DNA from: Candidatus Binatia bacterium
GTDB taxonomy: Bacteria; Desulfobacterota; Binatia; HRBIN30; BPIQ01
Assembly: GCA_026004195.1 (NCBI GenBank)
Contig: BPIQ01000003.1
Coordinates: forward strand, 124,001-188,000
Direction of reading: 5' to 3'
Length of the DNA: 64,000 nucleotides
Below, piece by piece: positions 45,508 to 56,047 of the stretch. The notes below the pieces were generated by a model. That model was not told the DNA's origin, made no database searches, and saw nothing but the letters and a program-made list of their open reading frames with translations. A program made the translations under genes and the position numbers. Position 1 is the stretch's first letter. Each line of letters starts with the position of its first letter.

Positions 45508-45993
45508 ATGAATCGCCAAGCCAAGCACCGTCAGGCGCGGGGACCGATCGTCCGGAGGCTCCGCCGAATGGGCTTCGAGGTCAAGGAAATGACCAGGGAG
45601 TCCCGTTTCGACCTGCTTTTGAACGGCCGCGTCCGGGTGGCACTCCGGGTTGCCTATCCCGGGCGCTATTCCCACACCGTGACCGTCGGCGGTCGCCGCT
45701 ACGCCTACGACTACGAAAGCTGGAATTTCAACTTCCACCGCCACGGCCGCTGGGAGGACCGCTACTGCGACGTCTTCATCTGCATCGCCAAGGATCGACG
45801 GGAAACGGACGAGATTTTCGTCATTCCGGCTCTCGCGATCAGCGGCCCCACGTTCAGTCTCCACGGCGCCGGCAAGCCCTACCGAGGCCGGTATGCCCGG
45901 TTTCTGAATCGGTGGAGCGTGCTCCACGATCTGGCGAAGACGGCGCCGCGGCGCCCGGGGACGGGGCAGTCTTCGGAAGCGGAGGTCGCGTAG
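45508..45993 (+). CDS. uncharacterised protein, possible degenerate PD-(D/E)xK fold
   Basis: 161 residues; basic, no signal peptide. The N-terminal part (IVRRLRRMGFEVKEMTRESR, then FDLLLNGRVRVALRVAYPGR) resembles small restriction-like endonucleases, where a Glu, an Asp (FDLLL) and an E-x-K follow; here the last is A-L-R, so catalysis would be lost. The similarity is only by eye. Located 58 bases ahead of glpK on the same strand. Confidence 0.45.
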   Translation: MNRQAKHRQARGPIVRRLRRMGFEVKEMTRESRFDLLLNGRVRVALRVAYPGRYSHTVTVGGRRYAYDYESWNFNFHRHGRWEDRYCDVFICIAKDRRETDEIFVIPALAISGPTFSLHGAGKPYRGRYARFLNRWSVLHDLAKTAPRRPGTGQSSEAEVA

Positions 45994-46050
45994 GCCCCGG
46001 CATCTTGCATTCTGGCCGAGAAACCGCCAAACGCCCACACCGGATTTTCC

Positions 46051-47529
46051 ATGGCACGCTTCGTCCTCGCTCTCGACCAGGGCACGACGGGATCGACCGC
46101 CCTCGTGTTCGACGAGGAAGGCAAAGTCCGGGGGCGAGCGTACTCGGAGTTCCGCCAGTTCTATCCCCGGCCCGGATGGGTCGAGCACGACCCGGAAGAA
46201 ATCTGGCGCGTCACGTTACGCGTGGCCCGGGCAGCCCTCCGAAAGGCACGAGCCCGGAAACTCGAAGCCGTGGGCATCACGAACCAGAGGGAGACGACGC
46301 TCGTCTGGAACAAGAAGACGGGAAGGCCGGTCCACCGGGCCATCGTGTGGCAGGACCGCCGTACCGCGCCGGCCTGCGAAAGCCTCCGTGCGTCGGGCCA
46401 CGAGCGAACGATCCGCGAACGAACGGGGCTCGTCATCGATCCCTATTTCTCGGCCACCAAACTCCAGTGGATTCTCGAGAACGCGCGCCGGAGCGATCGC
46501 ACGGCGTCGCTCGCCTTCGGGACCGTGGATTCCTGGCTCGTATGGAAGCTCACGGGCGGAGCGGCGCACGTGACGGACTACACGAACGCGTCGAGGACGA
46601 TGCTGTTCGACATCCACCGACTCGACTGGGACCCGGAGCTTCTCGACCTTTTCCGCGTTCCCCGAGAAATCCTACCCGACGTCGTGCCTTCGGCCGGCCC
46701 GCTCGCGACGACCTCGAAAAAAGCCGTGGGCTTCGAAGCTCCCGTTGCCGGGATCGCCGGGGACCAGCAAGCCGCTCTTTTCGGGCAGGCGTGCTACCGC
46801 GAAGGTATGGTGAAGAACACCTACGGCACCGGGTGCTTTCTCCTGATGTTCACCGGAAGGGACGCCGTACGGTCGGAACGGGGTCTCGTCACCACGCTGG
46901 CCTGCGACGAGGCCGGCAGACCTGCCTACGCCCTCGAGGGCTCCATCTTCGTCGCGGGCGCAGCGGTGCAGTGGCTCCGTGACGGTCTCGGGCTCGTTCG
47001 ACGCGCCGACGAAACCGAGAAGCTGGCCCGCAAGGTCGATTCGAGCCTCGGGGTGTACGTCGTGCCCGCCTTCGTCGGTCTCGGGGCACCGTACTGGGAG
47101 CCCGGAGCGAGGGGGGCGATCCTGGGACTCACCCGGGGGGTCCGCAGGGAGCACCTGGTGAGGGCCACGCTCGAAGCTCTGGCCTACCAGACCCGCGACG
47201 TGGTCGACACGATGGTCGCGGAGTCCGGGCGCGCGCTCGCGGGGCTGCGCGTGGACGGTGGTGCGGCGGCGAACGACTTCCTCATGCAGTTCCAGGCGGA
47301 CATCCTCGGAGTCACGGTGGACCGGCCACGGCTCGTCGAGACGACCGCGCTCGGCGCCGCTCTTCTCGCCGGCGTCGGCACGGGGCTCTGGAAGCCCGGC
47401 GAGGCCGAACGCCTCCGGAAACGCGACCGCCTCTTTCGTCCCCGGCTGCGACCCGAGGTCCGCGAGAACCTTTACGAGGGCTGGCGGCGCGCGGTGTCAG
47501 CCGTGCGGGCCCACGCCCACCACGGCTAG
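46051..47529 (+). CDS. glpK: glycerol kinase
   Basis: 492 residues, FGGY carbohydrate kinase. ALDQGTTGSTALVFDEEGKV (ATP), ITNQRETTLVWNKKTGRPVH, and GIAGDQQAALFGQACYREGM are GlpK signatures; standard length. It phosphorylates glycerol to sn-glycerol-3-phosphate, the substrate of GlpD in this window. No glycerol facilitator or regulator lies next to it. Confidence 0.96.
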   Translation: MARFVLALDQGTTGSTALVFDEEGKVRGRAYSEFRQFYPRPGWVEHDPEEIWRVTLRVARAALRKARARKLEAVGITNQRETTLVWNKKTGRPVHRAIVWQDRRTAPACESLRASGHERTIRERTGLVIDPYFSATKLQWILENARRSDRTASLAFGTVDSWLVWKLTGGAAHVTDYTNASRTMLFDIHRLDWDPELLDLFRVPREILPDVVPSAGPLATTSKKAVGFEAPVAGIAGDQQAALFGQACYREGMVKNTYGTGCFLLMFTGRDAVRSERGLVTTLACDEAGRPAYALEGSIFVAGAAVQWLRDGLGLVRRADETEKLARKVDSSLGVYVVPAFVGLGAPYWEPGARGAILGLTRGVRREHLVRATLEALAYQTRDVVDTMVAESGRALAGLRVDGGAAANDFLMQFQADILGVTVDRPRLVETTALGAALLAGVGTGLWKPGEAERLRKRDRLFRPRLRPEVRENLYEGWRRAVSAVRAHAHHG

Positions 47530-47578
47530 GGCGGTTGCGGGACCGCGGGCCGGGGTATAGACTCTCCGCCCGACGGCC

Positions 47579-47782
47579 ATGAAGGAAGGAATCCACCCCA
47601 AGTACGAGCCCGCGCGGATCGTCTGCGCGTGCGGGAACGTGATCGAGACCCGCTCGACCGTTCCGACGATCCACGTGGAGATTTGCTCGAACTGCCACCC
47701 GTTCTACACGGGCAAGCAGAAGCTCGTGGACACGGCCGGCCGGGTCGAGCGTTTCCGGCGAAAATACGGCATCGAAGAGTGA
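47579..47782 (+). CDS. rpmE: 50S ribosomal protein L31 (zinc type)
   Basis: 67 residues. Four Cys (CACG and CSNC) form the zinc-binding L31 type; [20 protein letters not shown] and [20 protein letters not shown] are diagnostic. It starts the rpmE-prfA-prmC-his run, an order common in deltaproteobacteria. Confidence 0.97.
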   Translation: MKEGIHPKYEPARIVCACGNVIETRSTVPTIHVEICSNCHPFYTGKQKLVDTAGRVERFRRKYGIEE

Positions 47783-47844
47783 CCCTTCGAATCTCCGCCC
47801 GCCTCCTCCCCGGAATGCACGAACGCCGGCGCGGGCGGTAACCG

Positions 47845-48915
47845 ATGTTCGAGACCCTCGAGAAGCTCGAGCTGCGGTACCGGGAAGTCGAGGCCCGACT
47901 CGCCGACCCTGCCACGCTCGAGAACCCGCAAGAGCTCGGGCGGCTCGCCAAAGAGCGGGCGGAGCTCGAGGAAATCGTCGGCCTCTACCGCGAGTACAAA
48001 AAAGTTCTCGAACAGATCGAGGACACGAAGCACCTCCTCGAGGAGGGCGACCACGAGATCCGCGAGCTCGCCAAAGCCGAGCTTCCCGCGCTGCGCGCCC
48101 GAAAGGAGGCGCTCGAGGAGGAGATCAAGCTCCGTCTCGTTCCGAAGGACCCGAACGACGAAAAAAACGTGATCCTCGAGATCCGGGCCGGCACGGGAGG
48201 CGAAGAGGCGGCGCTTTTCGCCGCCGAGCTTTTCCGCATGTACAGCCGGTACGCCGAAAAGAGAGGCTGGAAGGTCGAAGTGTTGAGCGCCCATCCCACG
48301 GGCATCGGCGGCATGAAAGAAGTGATCGCCCTCGTGGAGGGCCGGGGAGCGTACAGCCGGCTCAAGTTCGAAGGTGGCGTACACCGGGTGCAGCGAGTGC
48401 CCGTGACCGAAGCGTCGGGCCGCATCCACACCTCCGCCGTCACCGTCGCCGTCCTTCCCGAGGCCGACGAGGTCGAGGTCGAGATCGACGAGGCGAAGGA
48501 CCTTCGCATCGACGTCTTCCGCTCCTCGGGCCCCGGCGGGCAGAGCGTGAACACGACGGACTCGGCCGTGCGGATCACGCACCTCCCGACCGGCCTCGTC
48601 GTCACGTGTCAGGACGAAAAATCGCAGCACAAAAACAAGGCGAAGGCACTCAAAATCCTCCGCTCCCGCCTCCTCGAGCGCGCGAGAGAAGAGCGGAAAA
48701 AAACGGAAGCCGCCACTCGTCGCAGCATGGTGGGCACGGGCGACCGGTCCGAACGCATCCGAACGTACAACTTCCCCCAGGGCAGGGTGACCGACCACAG
48801 GATCCACCTGACGCTCCACGACCTCCAGGGCGTTCTCGACGGGAACCTCGACCCCCTCCTCGACGCCCTCGCCGCCAGCGAGCGGGCACAGGCACTCGAG
48901 GCCGGGACGGCATGA
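47845..48915 (+). CDS. prfA: peptide chain release factor 1
   Basis: 356 residues. The stop-codon recognition tripeptide is PVT in [20 protein letters not shown], and the catalytic GGQ is in [20 protein letters not shown]. It recognises UAA and UAG. Its stop overlaps the prmC start (ATGA), so both are coupled. Confidence 0.98.
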   Translation: MFETLEKLELRYREVEARLADPATLENPQELGRLAKERAELEEIVGLYREYKKVLEQIEDTKHLLEEGDHEIRELAKAELPALRARKEALEEEIKLRLVPKDPNDEKNVILEIRAGTGGEEAALFAAELFRMYSRYAEKRGWKVEVLSAHPTGIGGMKEVIALVEGRGAYSRLKFEGGVHRVQRVPVTEASGRIHTSAVTVAVLPEADEVEVEIDEAKDLRIDVFRSSGPGGQSVNTTDSAVRITHLPTGLVVTCQDEKSQHKNKAKALKILRSRLLERAREERKKTEAATRRSMVGTGDRSERIRTYNFPQGRVTDHRIHLTLHDLQGVLDGNLDPLLDALAASERAQALEAGTA

Positions 48916-49775
48916 AGCCTGCGTCGCCCAGCGTGTCCGAAGAACTCGCCCGGGCGACGCGGCGGCTTCTCGAGGCCGGCGTCGCGACGGCGCGGCTCGA
49001 CGCCGAAGTCCTCCTCCGGCACGCCTGGCAGAAAAGCGAGGCGTGGTTGCACGCCCATCCCACCGAATCCGTCCCATCCGAGATCGTGACGCGCTTCCGG
49101 GCGCTCGTGGATCGGCGGGTCCGGCGCGAACCTCTCGCCTACGTCGTCGGAGGCAAGGAGTTCTGGTCCCTCTGGTTCGAGCTGGATTCTTCGGTATTGG
49201 TTCCGAGGCCCGAAACGGAACACCTCGTCGAGGCCGCCCTCGAGCTCCTGCGCGAAACCCCGACCCCCAGGATCGTCGACGCAGGATCGGGCTCGGGGTG
49301 TATCGCCGTGGCGCTCGGCACCGAGCGGCCGGACGCCTCCCTGCTCGCCGTGGACTCGGAAGCGGACGCGCTCGCCCTCGCGGCTCGCAACGTGTCGAGG
49401 TACGGCCTCGGTGACCGGGTCCGCCTGAGCCGGGCCGACCTCCGCCACGAAGCGCTCGACGGTCCTTTCGACCTCTTCGTTTCGAATCCCCCCTACGTGC
49501 CCAGTGCCAGGATTTCCGAGCTCGACCCCGAGATCTCGCGCTGGGAGCCGCGGGTGGCCCTCGACGGCGGCGAGGACGGACTCGAGCTCTTTCGTGCCTT
49601 CGTCGCGCGGGCCGCGCGAGCCCTCGGGCCGGGGGGATCGGTGGCGCTCGAGGTCGGAGAGGGGCAGGAGCGAGCGGTGGCGGAGATTCTTTCGTCGGCC
49701 GGGTTCGAGAACGTGCAGAGCCGTTGCGACTACGCCGGGCGACCGAGAGTCCTCACGGCGCGGAAAAGGGAGTGA
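48912..49775 (+). CDS. prmC: release factor glutamine methyltransferase
   Basis: 287 residues. The SAM-binding [20 protein letters not shown] and the catalytic SNPPYVPSA are the PrmC signature; an N-terminal helical domain binds the release factor. It methylates the GGQ glutamine of RF1, whose gene it overlaps. hisD starts 3 bases after its stop. Confidence 0.96.
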   Translation: MKPASPSVSEELARATRRLLEAGVATARLDAEVLLRHAWQKSEAWLHAHPTESVPSEIVTRFRALVDRRVRREPLAYVVGGKEFWSLWFELDSSVLVPRPETEHLVEAALELLRETPTPRIVDAGSGSGCIAVALGTERPDASLLAVDSEADALALAARNVSRYGLGDRVRLSRADLRHEALDGPFDLFVSNPPYVPSARISELDPEISRWEPRVALDGGEDGLELFRAFVARAARALGPGGSVALEVGEGQERAVAEILSSAGFENVQSRCDYAGRPRVLTARKRE

Positions 49776-49778
49776 GCG

Positions 49779-51140
49779 ATGCCCATCGAGATCCTGGAAA
49801 CCACGCAACCGGACTTCGCGGAGCGATTCGCGCGACTGCGGGAGCCCCGACCGGACGCCGAAAGCAGGCGGGAAAAGCAAGTGCGGGCCATCCTGGAGGC
49901 CGTTCGGGCCGAGGGAGACCGGGCGCTTTTGCGCTTCGCCGAGGAGTTCGACGGCACGAGACTCGCCCCCGAGCGCCTGCGCGTATCGGTCGAGGAGCTC
50001 CGCGAGGCGGAGCGGCAGCTCTCCCCGAAGGAGCGTGCGGCACTCAAGCTCGCCGCAAGACGTATCACGGGCTTTCACCGCAAACAGTTCGAACAGCAGA
50101 GGCACAAAACCTGGTCCGTACGGGACCCGGCGGGTCTCGTGCTCGGGGAAATCGTCTCCCCCCTGCGGAGGGTCGGGGTCTACGTGCCGGGAGGGCAGGC
50201 CTGCTATCCCTCGACGGCTCTCATGAACGCCATTCCGGCCCGGGTGGCGGGGGTGCGCGAAATCGTCCTGGTGACGCCGCCGCGCAAAGAAGGAGACCAC
50301 CCGGCGGTCCTGGCCGCCGCTCGGCTCGCGGGCGTAACGGAGGTCTACCGGGTCGGAGGAGCGCAAGCCATCGCGGCTCTCGCTTACGGGACGGAAACCA
50401 TCCGCAGGGTCGACAAGATCGTAGGCCCCGGCAACGCCTGGGTGCAGACGGCCAAGCGACTCGTCTACGGTACGGTGGACATCGACAAGCCGGCGGGGCC
50501 GAGCGAAATCCTGGTCGTGGCGGATCGTCGGGCGCCCGCGTCCTTCGTCGCGGCCGATCTTCTCGCGCAAGCCGAACACGGGAGCGGGGACGAGTGCGCC
50601 ATCCTCCTCTCCCCTTCGCGCCCTCTCGTCGAGGCGGTGCGAGAAGAAATCCGCCGCCAGTTGCCTCTCCTCCCCCGCCGGAAGGAAATCGCCACGGTAC
50701 TCCGCCGCCGTTCGGCGCTCGTCGTGGTTCGGTCGCTCGAGGAAGCTCTCTCGCTCGCCGAGGAGGTGAGCCCCGAGCATCTCGAGCTCCTCGTGGAAAA
50801 GCCCGAGCGGCTCCTGCCGCGCCTCAGGAACGCGGGGGCCATCTTTCTCGGCCCCTTCAGTCCGGCACCGCTCGGAGACTACCTGGCCGGGCCGAACCAC
50901 GTGCTCCCGACCGGCGGCGCGGCACGCTTTGCCTCCCCGCTCGGCGTCTCCGACTTCGTCAAACGGACCAACCTCGTCGCCGCCTCCGCGGGCGGTCTTG
51001 CGAAACTGGGCCCCGCGGTCGTAACCTTGGCCGAGCTCGAATCCTACGCGGCGCACGCGGGCGCCATTCGCTCGAGGCTCGACTCGTGGAACGAAAGAAA
51101 CGGGAAGTCCGCCCGGCGGGCAGGAAAAACCAAGGCCTGA
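49779..51140 (+). CDS. hisD: histidinol dehydrogenase
   Basis: 453 residues. [39 protein letters not shown] and [20 protein letters not shown] contain the zinc and substrate residues. It catalyses the last two oxidation steps of histidine synthesis. hisG, usually ahead of it, is not here. Confidence 0.97.
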   Translation: MPIEILETTQPDFAERFARLREPRPDAESRREKQVRAILEAVRAEGDRALLRFAEEFDGTRLAPERLRVSVEELREAERQLSPKERAALKLAARRITGFHRKQFEQQRHKTWSVRDPAGLVLGEIVSPLRRVGVYVPGGQACYPSTALMNAIPARVAGVREIVLVTPPRKEGDHPAVLAAARLAGVTEVYRVGGAQAIAALAYGTETIRRVDKIVGPGNAWVQTAKRLVYGTVDIDKPAGPSEILVVADRRAPASFVAADLLAQAEHGSGDECAILLSPSRPLVEAVREEIRRQLPLLPRRKEIATVLRRRSALVVVRSLEEALSLAEEVSPEHLELLVEKPERLLPRLRNAGAIFLGPFSPAPLGDYLAGPNHVLPTGGAARFASPLGVSDFVKRTNLVAASAGGLAKLGPAVVTLAELESYAAHAGAIRSRLDSWNERNGKSARRAGKTKA

Positions 51141-51175
51141 GGGACGGGGCGACGCCGCAGGGTCGCCGGGCAGAG

Positions 51176-51745
51176 GTGCGCCGGACGACCCGCGAAACCG
51201 ACGTAGCCGTCGCGATCGCGATCGACGGGCGGGGAGAAGCGAAGGTGGACACGGGGGTCCCCTTCCTCGACCACATGCTCGAGATCTTCGCGCGTCACGG
51301 CTTTTTCGACCTCGAAGTCCGGGCCCGGGGCGACCTGGCCGTCGACCAGCACCACACGGTCGAGGACGTGGGCCTCGTACTCGGACAGGCGTTGCGCGAA
51401 GCGCTCGGGGAGAAGTCCGGGATCCGGCGGTTCGGGAACGCTTCCTGTCCCCTCGACGAAGCTCTCGTCGAAGCCGTCGTCGACCTGAGCGGCCGCCCCT
51501 TCCTCCGCTACGCACTCGAACTGCGGCACGAGCGCGTGGGGAGCTTCGACACGGAGCTCGTGCACGACTTCTTTCTCGCCCTGGTGAACCAGGCCCGGAT
51601 GAACCTCCACCTGGTGCAGAAGAGCGGCCGCAACCCGCACCACATCATCGAAGCCTCCTTCAAGGCGCTCGCCCGGGCTCTCGACCAGGCAACGAGCCTC
51701 GACCCTCGGGTCCAGGGGGTCCTCTCGACGAAGGGAACGCTTTGA
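51176..51745 (+). CDS. hisB: imidazoleglycerol-phosphate dehydratase
   Basis: 189 residues from GTG at 51176. The family metal motifs [15 protein letters not shown] and [16 protein letters not shown] are present, with [20 protein letters not shown]. It has no phosphatase domain. The GTG at 51176 removes about three N-terminal family residues; a GTG at 51086 would add about 30 basic residues and overlap hisD by 55 bases. The start is uncertain. Confidence 0.94.
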   Translation: MRRTTRETDVAVAIAIDGRGEAKVDTGVPFLDHMLEIFARHGFFDLEVRARGDLAVDQHHTVEDVGLVLGQALREALGEKSGIRRFGNASCPLDEALVEAVVDLSGRPFLRYALELRHERVGSFDTELVHDFFLALVNQARMNLHLVQKSGRNPHHIIEASFKALARALDQATSLDPRVQGVLSTKGTL

Positions 51746-51767
51746 GTCCGGCCTCGGGCCTCCGGCC

Positions 51768-52401
51768 ATGACCCTACCCGGCCCCATCGTGATCGTCGAT
51801 TACGGGATGGGAAACCTGCGCTCGGTGGAAAAGGGGTTCGAGCGAGCGGGGTTTTCCGCCGTCGTCTCCCGGGATCCGGACACGATCGAGAGCGCACCCG
51901 CCGTGGTGCTCCCCGGCGTCGGCGCTTTCGGAGCGTGCATGAGGAACCTCGAGGAGTACGGGCTCGCGCGCACGGTCCGGCGCGTCGTCGAACGCGGCAC
52001 GCCCTTTCTCGGCATCTGCCTCGGGATGCAGCTTCTTTTCGAGTGGAGCGAGGAGTTCGGGCCGGTGCGCGGCCTCGGCCTCCTTCCCGGACGCGTCGTG
52101 CGCTTTCCCGCGGGCGAGCTTCCCGTCCCCCACATGGGGTGGAACTCGGCTCCGGAAAACCAAAGAGCCGTGCCGCTCCTCGACGGAGATTCCGGAAGGC
52201 GCCTACGTCTACTTCGTGCACTCCTACTACGTGGTGCCCGAAGACCCCGCGCTCACGGCCGCCACGACCGAATACGGTCTCGACTTTTCGGCCTGCGTTG
52301 CCCGCGAGAACGTCGTGGCGACGCAGTTCCACCCGGAGAAAAGCCAGCGTGTCGGGCTCCGCATCCTCGAGAACTTCGCCCGGGCGGCGCTTCGGCCATG
52401 A
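51768..52401 (+). CDS. hisH: imidazole glycerol phosphate synthase glutaminase subunit, frame-broken
   Basis: About 210 residues. [20 protein letters not shown], the nucleophile Cys in [13 protein letters not shown], then HMGWNS in one frame; after a break near 52185-52192 the sequence goes on as [20 protein letters not shown] and the catalytic [13 protein letters not shown] in another. One extra base in GGAGATT would explain it. HisH supplies ammonia to HisF. The stop overlaps the hisA ATG. Confidence 0.88.
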
Positions 52402-53174
52402 TCCGCGACTCCTCCCCTACGTCCCGGCAGCAAGAACTCCTCGTCGTCCCGGCCGTCGACGTGAAAGGAGGCCGATGCGTGCGCCTTTTGCGGGGAGAGA
52501 TGGACGCCGAGACGGTATACTTCGAAGATCCCGTGGCGGCCGCCCTGCGGTGGGCCTCGGAAGGGGCGCTCTACCTCCACGTCGTGGACCTCGACGCCGC
52601 GGTCCACGGCTCGAGCACGAACGACGACGTTCTCGCGCGGATCTGCCGCGAAGTACCGGTTCCGGTCCAGGTGGGCGGCGGCATCCGGACGGTCCGCAGG
52701 GCGCTCGAGGTTCTCGACTGGGGGGCCGACCGGGTCGTCCTCGGCACGGCTGCGCTCGAGGACCCGGAGGTCGTCGCCGAAGCCGCGCGTCGCTGCGAGG
52801 GGCGGATCGCCGTGGCCATCGACGCGCGCGGGGGCCGTGTCGCGGTGAGGGGATGGACCCGAACGAGCGACGTGCCCGCCGTCGAGCTCGCCCGGCGGGT
52901 CGAAGAGCTCGGGGCTTCGCGCATCGTGTACACGGAGATCGCGAAAGACGGGACGCTCGAAGGCGTCGACACGCGGGAAATCCGGCAGGTCGCAGAAGCC
53001 GTCCGCATTCCCGTCACCGCGTCCGGAGGCGTGGGCTCCCTCGACGACATTCGGCGGCTCCGCGACCTTCTTCCCGCGGGAGTCGATTCGGTCATCGTCG
53101 GCCGCGCCCTCTACGCCGGGGCCTTTCGGCTCGCCGACGCGCTGCGGGTCGCGAGGGGAAGCGATGCTCGCTAG
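52398..53174 (+). CDS. hisA: ProFAR isomerase
   Basis: 258 residues, TIM barrel. [20 protein letters not shown] carries the first catalytic Asp and [20 protein letters not shown] the later catalytic region, with [13 protein letters not shown] and [11 protein letters not shown] for the phosphate sites. It isomerises ProFAR to PRFAR. About 15 residues before the barrel are extra; the ATGA overlap with hisH supports this start. It overlaps hisF by 11 bases. Confidence 0.96.
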   Translation: MIRDSSPTSRQQELLVVPAVDVKGGRCVRLLRGEMDAETVYFEDPVAAALRWASEGALYLHVVDLDAAVHGSSTNDDVLARICREVPVPVQVGGGIRTVRRALEVLDWGADRVVLGTAALEDPEVVAEAARRCEGRIAVAIDARGGRVAVRGWTRTSDVPAVELARRVEELGASRIVYTEIAKDGTLEGVDTREIRQVAEAVRIPVTASGGVGSLDDIRRLRDLLPAGVDSVIVGRALYAGAFRLADALRVARGSDAR

Positions 53175-53925
53175 GCGCATCATTCCCTGCCTCGACGTGA
53201 AAGACGGCCGAGTGGTCAAGGGCGTGAACTTCGTGGGTCTCCGCGACGCGGGCGACCCCGTCGAGATCGCGCAGAGGTACGACGAAGAGGAAGCCGACGA
53301 GCTCACGTTCCTGGACATCACCGCCTCGTACGAGCGAAGAAAAATCCTGCTCGACGTGGTCGCGCGCACGGCGGAGACGGTCTTCATGCCGCTCACGGTG
53401 GGAGGCGGCGTGCGCGAAATCGAAGACGTGCGCGCGCTCCTGCGCGCCGGGGCCGACAAGGTAGCGATCAACACGGCCGCCGTCGAAAACCCTTCCTTCG
53501 TGCGGGAAGCCGCCGAGCGGTTCGGAAGCCAGTGCACCGTCGTCGCGATCGACGCGAAGCGCTCGGCGCCCGGGCGGTGGGAGGTCTACATCCACGGGGG
53601 CCGGACGCCGACCGGCATCGACGCGGTGGACTGGGCGTGCCGGATGGCGGAAGCCGGGGCGGGCGAGATCCTGCTCACGAGCATGGACCGTGACGGGACG
53701 AAACTCGGCTACGACCTCGAACTCACGCGGGCCGTGAGCCGTGCGGTGGACGTGCCGGTCATCGCGTCGGGAGGAGCGGGCACGCTCGAACACATCTACG
53801 AGGGCATCGCGGTCGGCGGTGCGCACGCCGTTCTCGCGGCCTCGATCTTCCACTACCGGGAGTACACGATCCGCGAGTGCAAGGAGTACCTGGCGGCGCG
53901 CGGCATTCCGGTGAGGCTCGCCTAG
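53164..53925 (+). CDS. hisF: imidazole glycerol phosphate synthase cyclase subunit
   Basis: 253 residues, TIM barrel. [20 protein letters not shown] (catalytic Asp), [15 protein letters not shown] and [10 protein letters not shown] are standard HisF. It joins PRFAR and ammonia to imidazole glycerol phosphate. It is the last gene of the his run and converges with the proteasome-like gene; their TAG stops share a CTAG. Confidence 0.97.
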   Translation: MLARRIIPCLDVKDGRVVKGVNFVGLRDAGDPVEIAQRYDEEEADELTFLDITASYERRKILLDVVARTAETVFMPLTVGGGVREIEDVRALLRAGADKVAINTAAVENPSFVREAAERFGSQCTVVAIDAKRSAPGRWEVYIHGGRTPTGIDAVDWACRMAEAGAGEILLTSMDRDGTKLGYDLELTRAVSRAVDVPVIASGGAGTLEHIYEGIAVGGAHAVLAASIFHYREYTIRECKEYLAARGIPVRLA

Positions 53926-54596
53926 CCGCGAACCGCCCCGCCTCCGGGCGGCGTCCCCGTCCGCCTCGCCCGGCCGCGCGCCGGCCGCACCCTTCGCGAA
54001 GGAGCCCCGGGACGCCCGCGCCGCGGCGGTGCCGCACGGAGACGCCGCAGCAAGATCTCCCCGCCGCAACCGGTGTCGAGCGCGATGGCCGCCTCGACCG
54101 CCCGGCGGGCGAGAAGCTCCGGGTCCCCCTCGGGATCGTAGAGCACGTGGAGCGCGCCGAGGCTGTAGTTCGCGCCCGAACCGATCGCGTAGTACTGGCG
54201 GAACTGCGTGACGCTCATGTCCGATTCGACGCAGAAAATCCCGTTCGGGTTCACGACGAGAAACGTGGAATCGAGATCCCCGAAGGGAGAGTCCTTCGAG
54301 TTGCACTGCTCGTTGACGAGCGAGTAGCGGGTGTGGAGCGCGCGCCAGAACCGGTTGAAGAAGGCGAAGATCGCCTTCGAGTCGCGCAGCTCGGGCGCAG
54401 GGCGACCCGACAGGAAGTCGTCGAAGAGGTTCTCGTAGATCCCCCAGCCCGTCGAAGCCATGAGCGCCTGGCCGATTTCCCGGATTTTGACGGCCCGGTG
54501 GTTCTGGGGCGGAACCCTGCGGGACCCGAAGCAGGTCAGAGTGTCGGTGGCGAGCACGATCTCGTTGCGTGCCCGCACGGCCACGGCCACGGACAT
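53922..54596 (-). CDS. proteasome/HslV-like Ntn-hydrolase-fold protein
   Basis: 224 residues from ATG at 54596. The N-terminus [20 protein letters not shown] has the proteasome beta-subunit layout: residue 2 is Ser (possible nucleophile after Met removal), Asp18 in ATD, Lys37 in AVKI. The C-terminal motif [17 protein letters not shown] plus [18 protein letters not shown] is also proteasome-like. Homologues such as HslV or BPH usually have Thr first. The final 40 residues are Arg/Pro-rich and probably a read-through after a frame change. It may form a protease ring or a non-proteolytic relative; no ATPase partner is nearby. Confidence 0.6.
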   Translation of the reverse strand: MSVAVAVRARNEIVLATDTLTCFGSRRVPPQNHRAVKIREIGQALMASTGWGIYENLFDDFLSGRPAPELRDSKAIFAFFNRFWRALHTRYSLVNEQCNSKDSPFGDLDSTFLVVNPNGIFCVESDMSVTQFRQYYAIGSGANYSLGALHVLYDPEGDPELLARRAVEAAIALDTGCGGEILLRRLRAAPPRRGRPGAPSRRVRPARGRARRTGTPPGGGAVRG

Positions 54597-54684
54597 GATC
54601 GACCGGGCGAGAAGGCTAGCCCCGCTCCGGGCCTCTCGCAAGCCGTGGACCCTACGGCCCTGTCACGACTACCCCGAACGTCCA

Positions 54685-54845
54685 TGCCCCGGGCCGGTCG
54701 CGATCCGCTCCGCCGCGCGGGCGAATCCCGCCGAGGCTTCCCTACACCAACCCGCCTCCGCCCCCTCCGCGCGCAGGGCTTCGATCGCGTCCTCGAGCCG
54801 CCACTCGAGGAGGTATTTCTTCTCGCCCCGGTCGTCGATAAAGGG
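54685..54845. repeat. direct repeat copy 1 (gene 3'-end)
   Basis: About 160 bases roughly 90 percent identical, by eye, to 56834-56995, same orientation. On the minus strand it encodes [20 protein letters not shown] then LRAEGAEAG; a one-base deletion destroys the TAG that ends copy 2. The upstream frame (VFEHARSLGYESVRAAAPWE, KHPHFAEGGLREYPG) looks like more of the same unknown gene, broken by an indel. Confidence 0.6.
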
Positions 54846-55024
54846 TGTCACCCTCTGCACCCGGGTACTCCCGCAAACCGCCTTCGGCGAAGTGCGGGTG
54901 CTTCTCCCACGGCGCCGCCGCTCGCACCGACTCGTAGCCCAGCGAGCGAGCGTGCTCGAAAACACGGTACAAAAGGTGCCAGAAAACCCTCCACGAAAGC
55001 CAGCAGTATCACCGAGAGCAGCAA

Positions 55025-55592
55025 TCGCCGGCGCGCCCGAAGAAGCAGGAACACGAAAACCGGGCCGAGCCACGACACGGGAGAGCCTGGGCTCAAAGCA
55101 CACCCGCCGTCCGTGCCGCCGAGCGAAAGACGATTCTGTGCCAAGGGAGTGGGAGAAGGAGTGGGTGTCGCGGTCGCCTTCAGAACTTTTCCTACCGGAG
55201 CGAGATAGACAAAAGCCCGCGCTTCCGTGACCCCCGCATCGGGCGAAACCGGTGCGCCGGGAACGCGGAACTCGCCGACCACCGAGGGCCCATCCACCAT
55301 CAATTCATCGAAGGAAACTGAGGAACCGGATCCGCCACTCGGACCCTCTCCCTCAGGCAGCGTGCAGTTGTCCGTCGGGACGGGTTGACCGCCGGGATCA
55401 AGGGGACACGTACATGGCGCAGCGAGGCCACGCGGAAATGCCGGTAGATAGGACCCCTAGGAAAGTTACGAGGGAGAGGTACCCTCCGCGTACCAGCCGG
55501 ACTTGAGGGCGCGCCAGGTATTGCCTCGGCGGATGTTCTCCCGGCGCAGCAAAGTTTGCAAGGAGCAAGACTCTCCAATTCACGGCGGGCAA
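55025..55592 (-). pseudogene. exported-protein remnant with a MYXO-CTERM-like tail, frame-broken
   Basis: Begins with a signal peptide (YLSLVTFLGVLSTGISAWP). Near 55425-55440 the frame changes and continues with APCTCPLDPGGQPVPTDNCT, SSVSFDELMVDGPSVVGEF, a Pro/Thr linker (KATATPTPSPTP) and a tail GGCALSPGSPVSWLGPVFVF then LLLRARRR. Cys-rich start, one membrane segment and an RRR end resemble MYXO-CTERM. The frame has no stop here and runs on. Function unknown. Confidence 0.5.
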
Positions 55593-56047
55593 TCTCGAAA
55601 GGCTTCGTGCACGCAGAGGAGGACCTCGTTTGCTCTCACGCGGCCGCTACCGTCCGCGTCGCACCGGCAGCGCAGGGTCGGTGTGGGGGTGGGCGTGGGG
55701 CGCACGGTTTCCGAGAGCGGGGGAACCATTTGAAGACACACGACCACATCTCGGTCTACCACGGAAACCGGCGTGTCGATCAGGCAGCCGAACGGTGTGC
55801 AACCGCCCGTCACGGCAATGTAGTTTCCCGGAGCCACGCCCTCGAAGCGCCAATAAAACCCGCTTTCCGTGAGTTCGCCGCGGAACTCCGACTGCTCGGG
55901 AACCGGACCGAAGAGCCGAACCCCAATCCTTGAGGTGGTTATGGGGTCGCAGCACAGGTACGGGAACTCGGGGGCGCACACGGAAACCGAGAACGCCGGG
56001 GAGATCGTCGGCGCCGCAAGCTTCCAGAGCAGAAGCACCGTCACCAC
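55580..56047 (-). CDS. small exported protein with Pro/Thr linker and dockerin-like motif
   Basis: 155 residues from a GTG at 56047 (start uncertain). Leader VTVLLLWKLAAPTISPAFSV; then a Cys-containing beta-rich domain (LCCDPITTSRIGVRLFGPVP, GNYIAVTGGCTPFGC), a Pro/Thr linker (RPTPTPTPTL) and an EF-hand-like ending RCDADGSGRVRANEVLLCVH. A nearby ATG in another frame suggests a one-base indel at the true start. Same module types as the protein at 1317. Function unknown. Confidence 0.55.
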   Translation of the reverse strand: MVTVLLLWKLAAPTISPAFSVSVCAPEFPYLCCDPITTSRIGVRLFGPVPEQSEFRGELTESGFYWRFEGVAPGNYIAVTGGCTPFGCLIDTPVSVVDRDVVVCLQMVPPLSETVRPTPTPTPTLRCRCDADGSGRVRANEVLLCVHEAFRDCPP

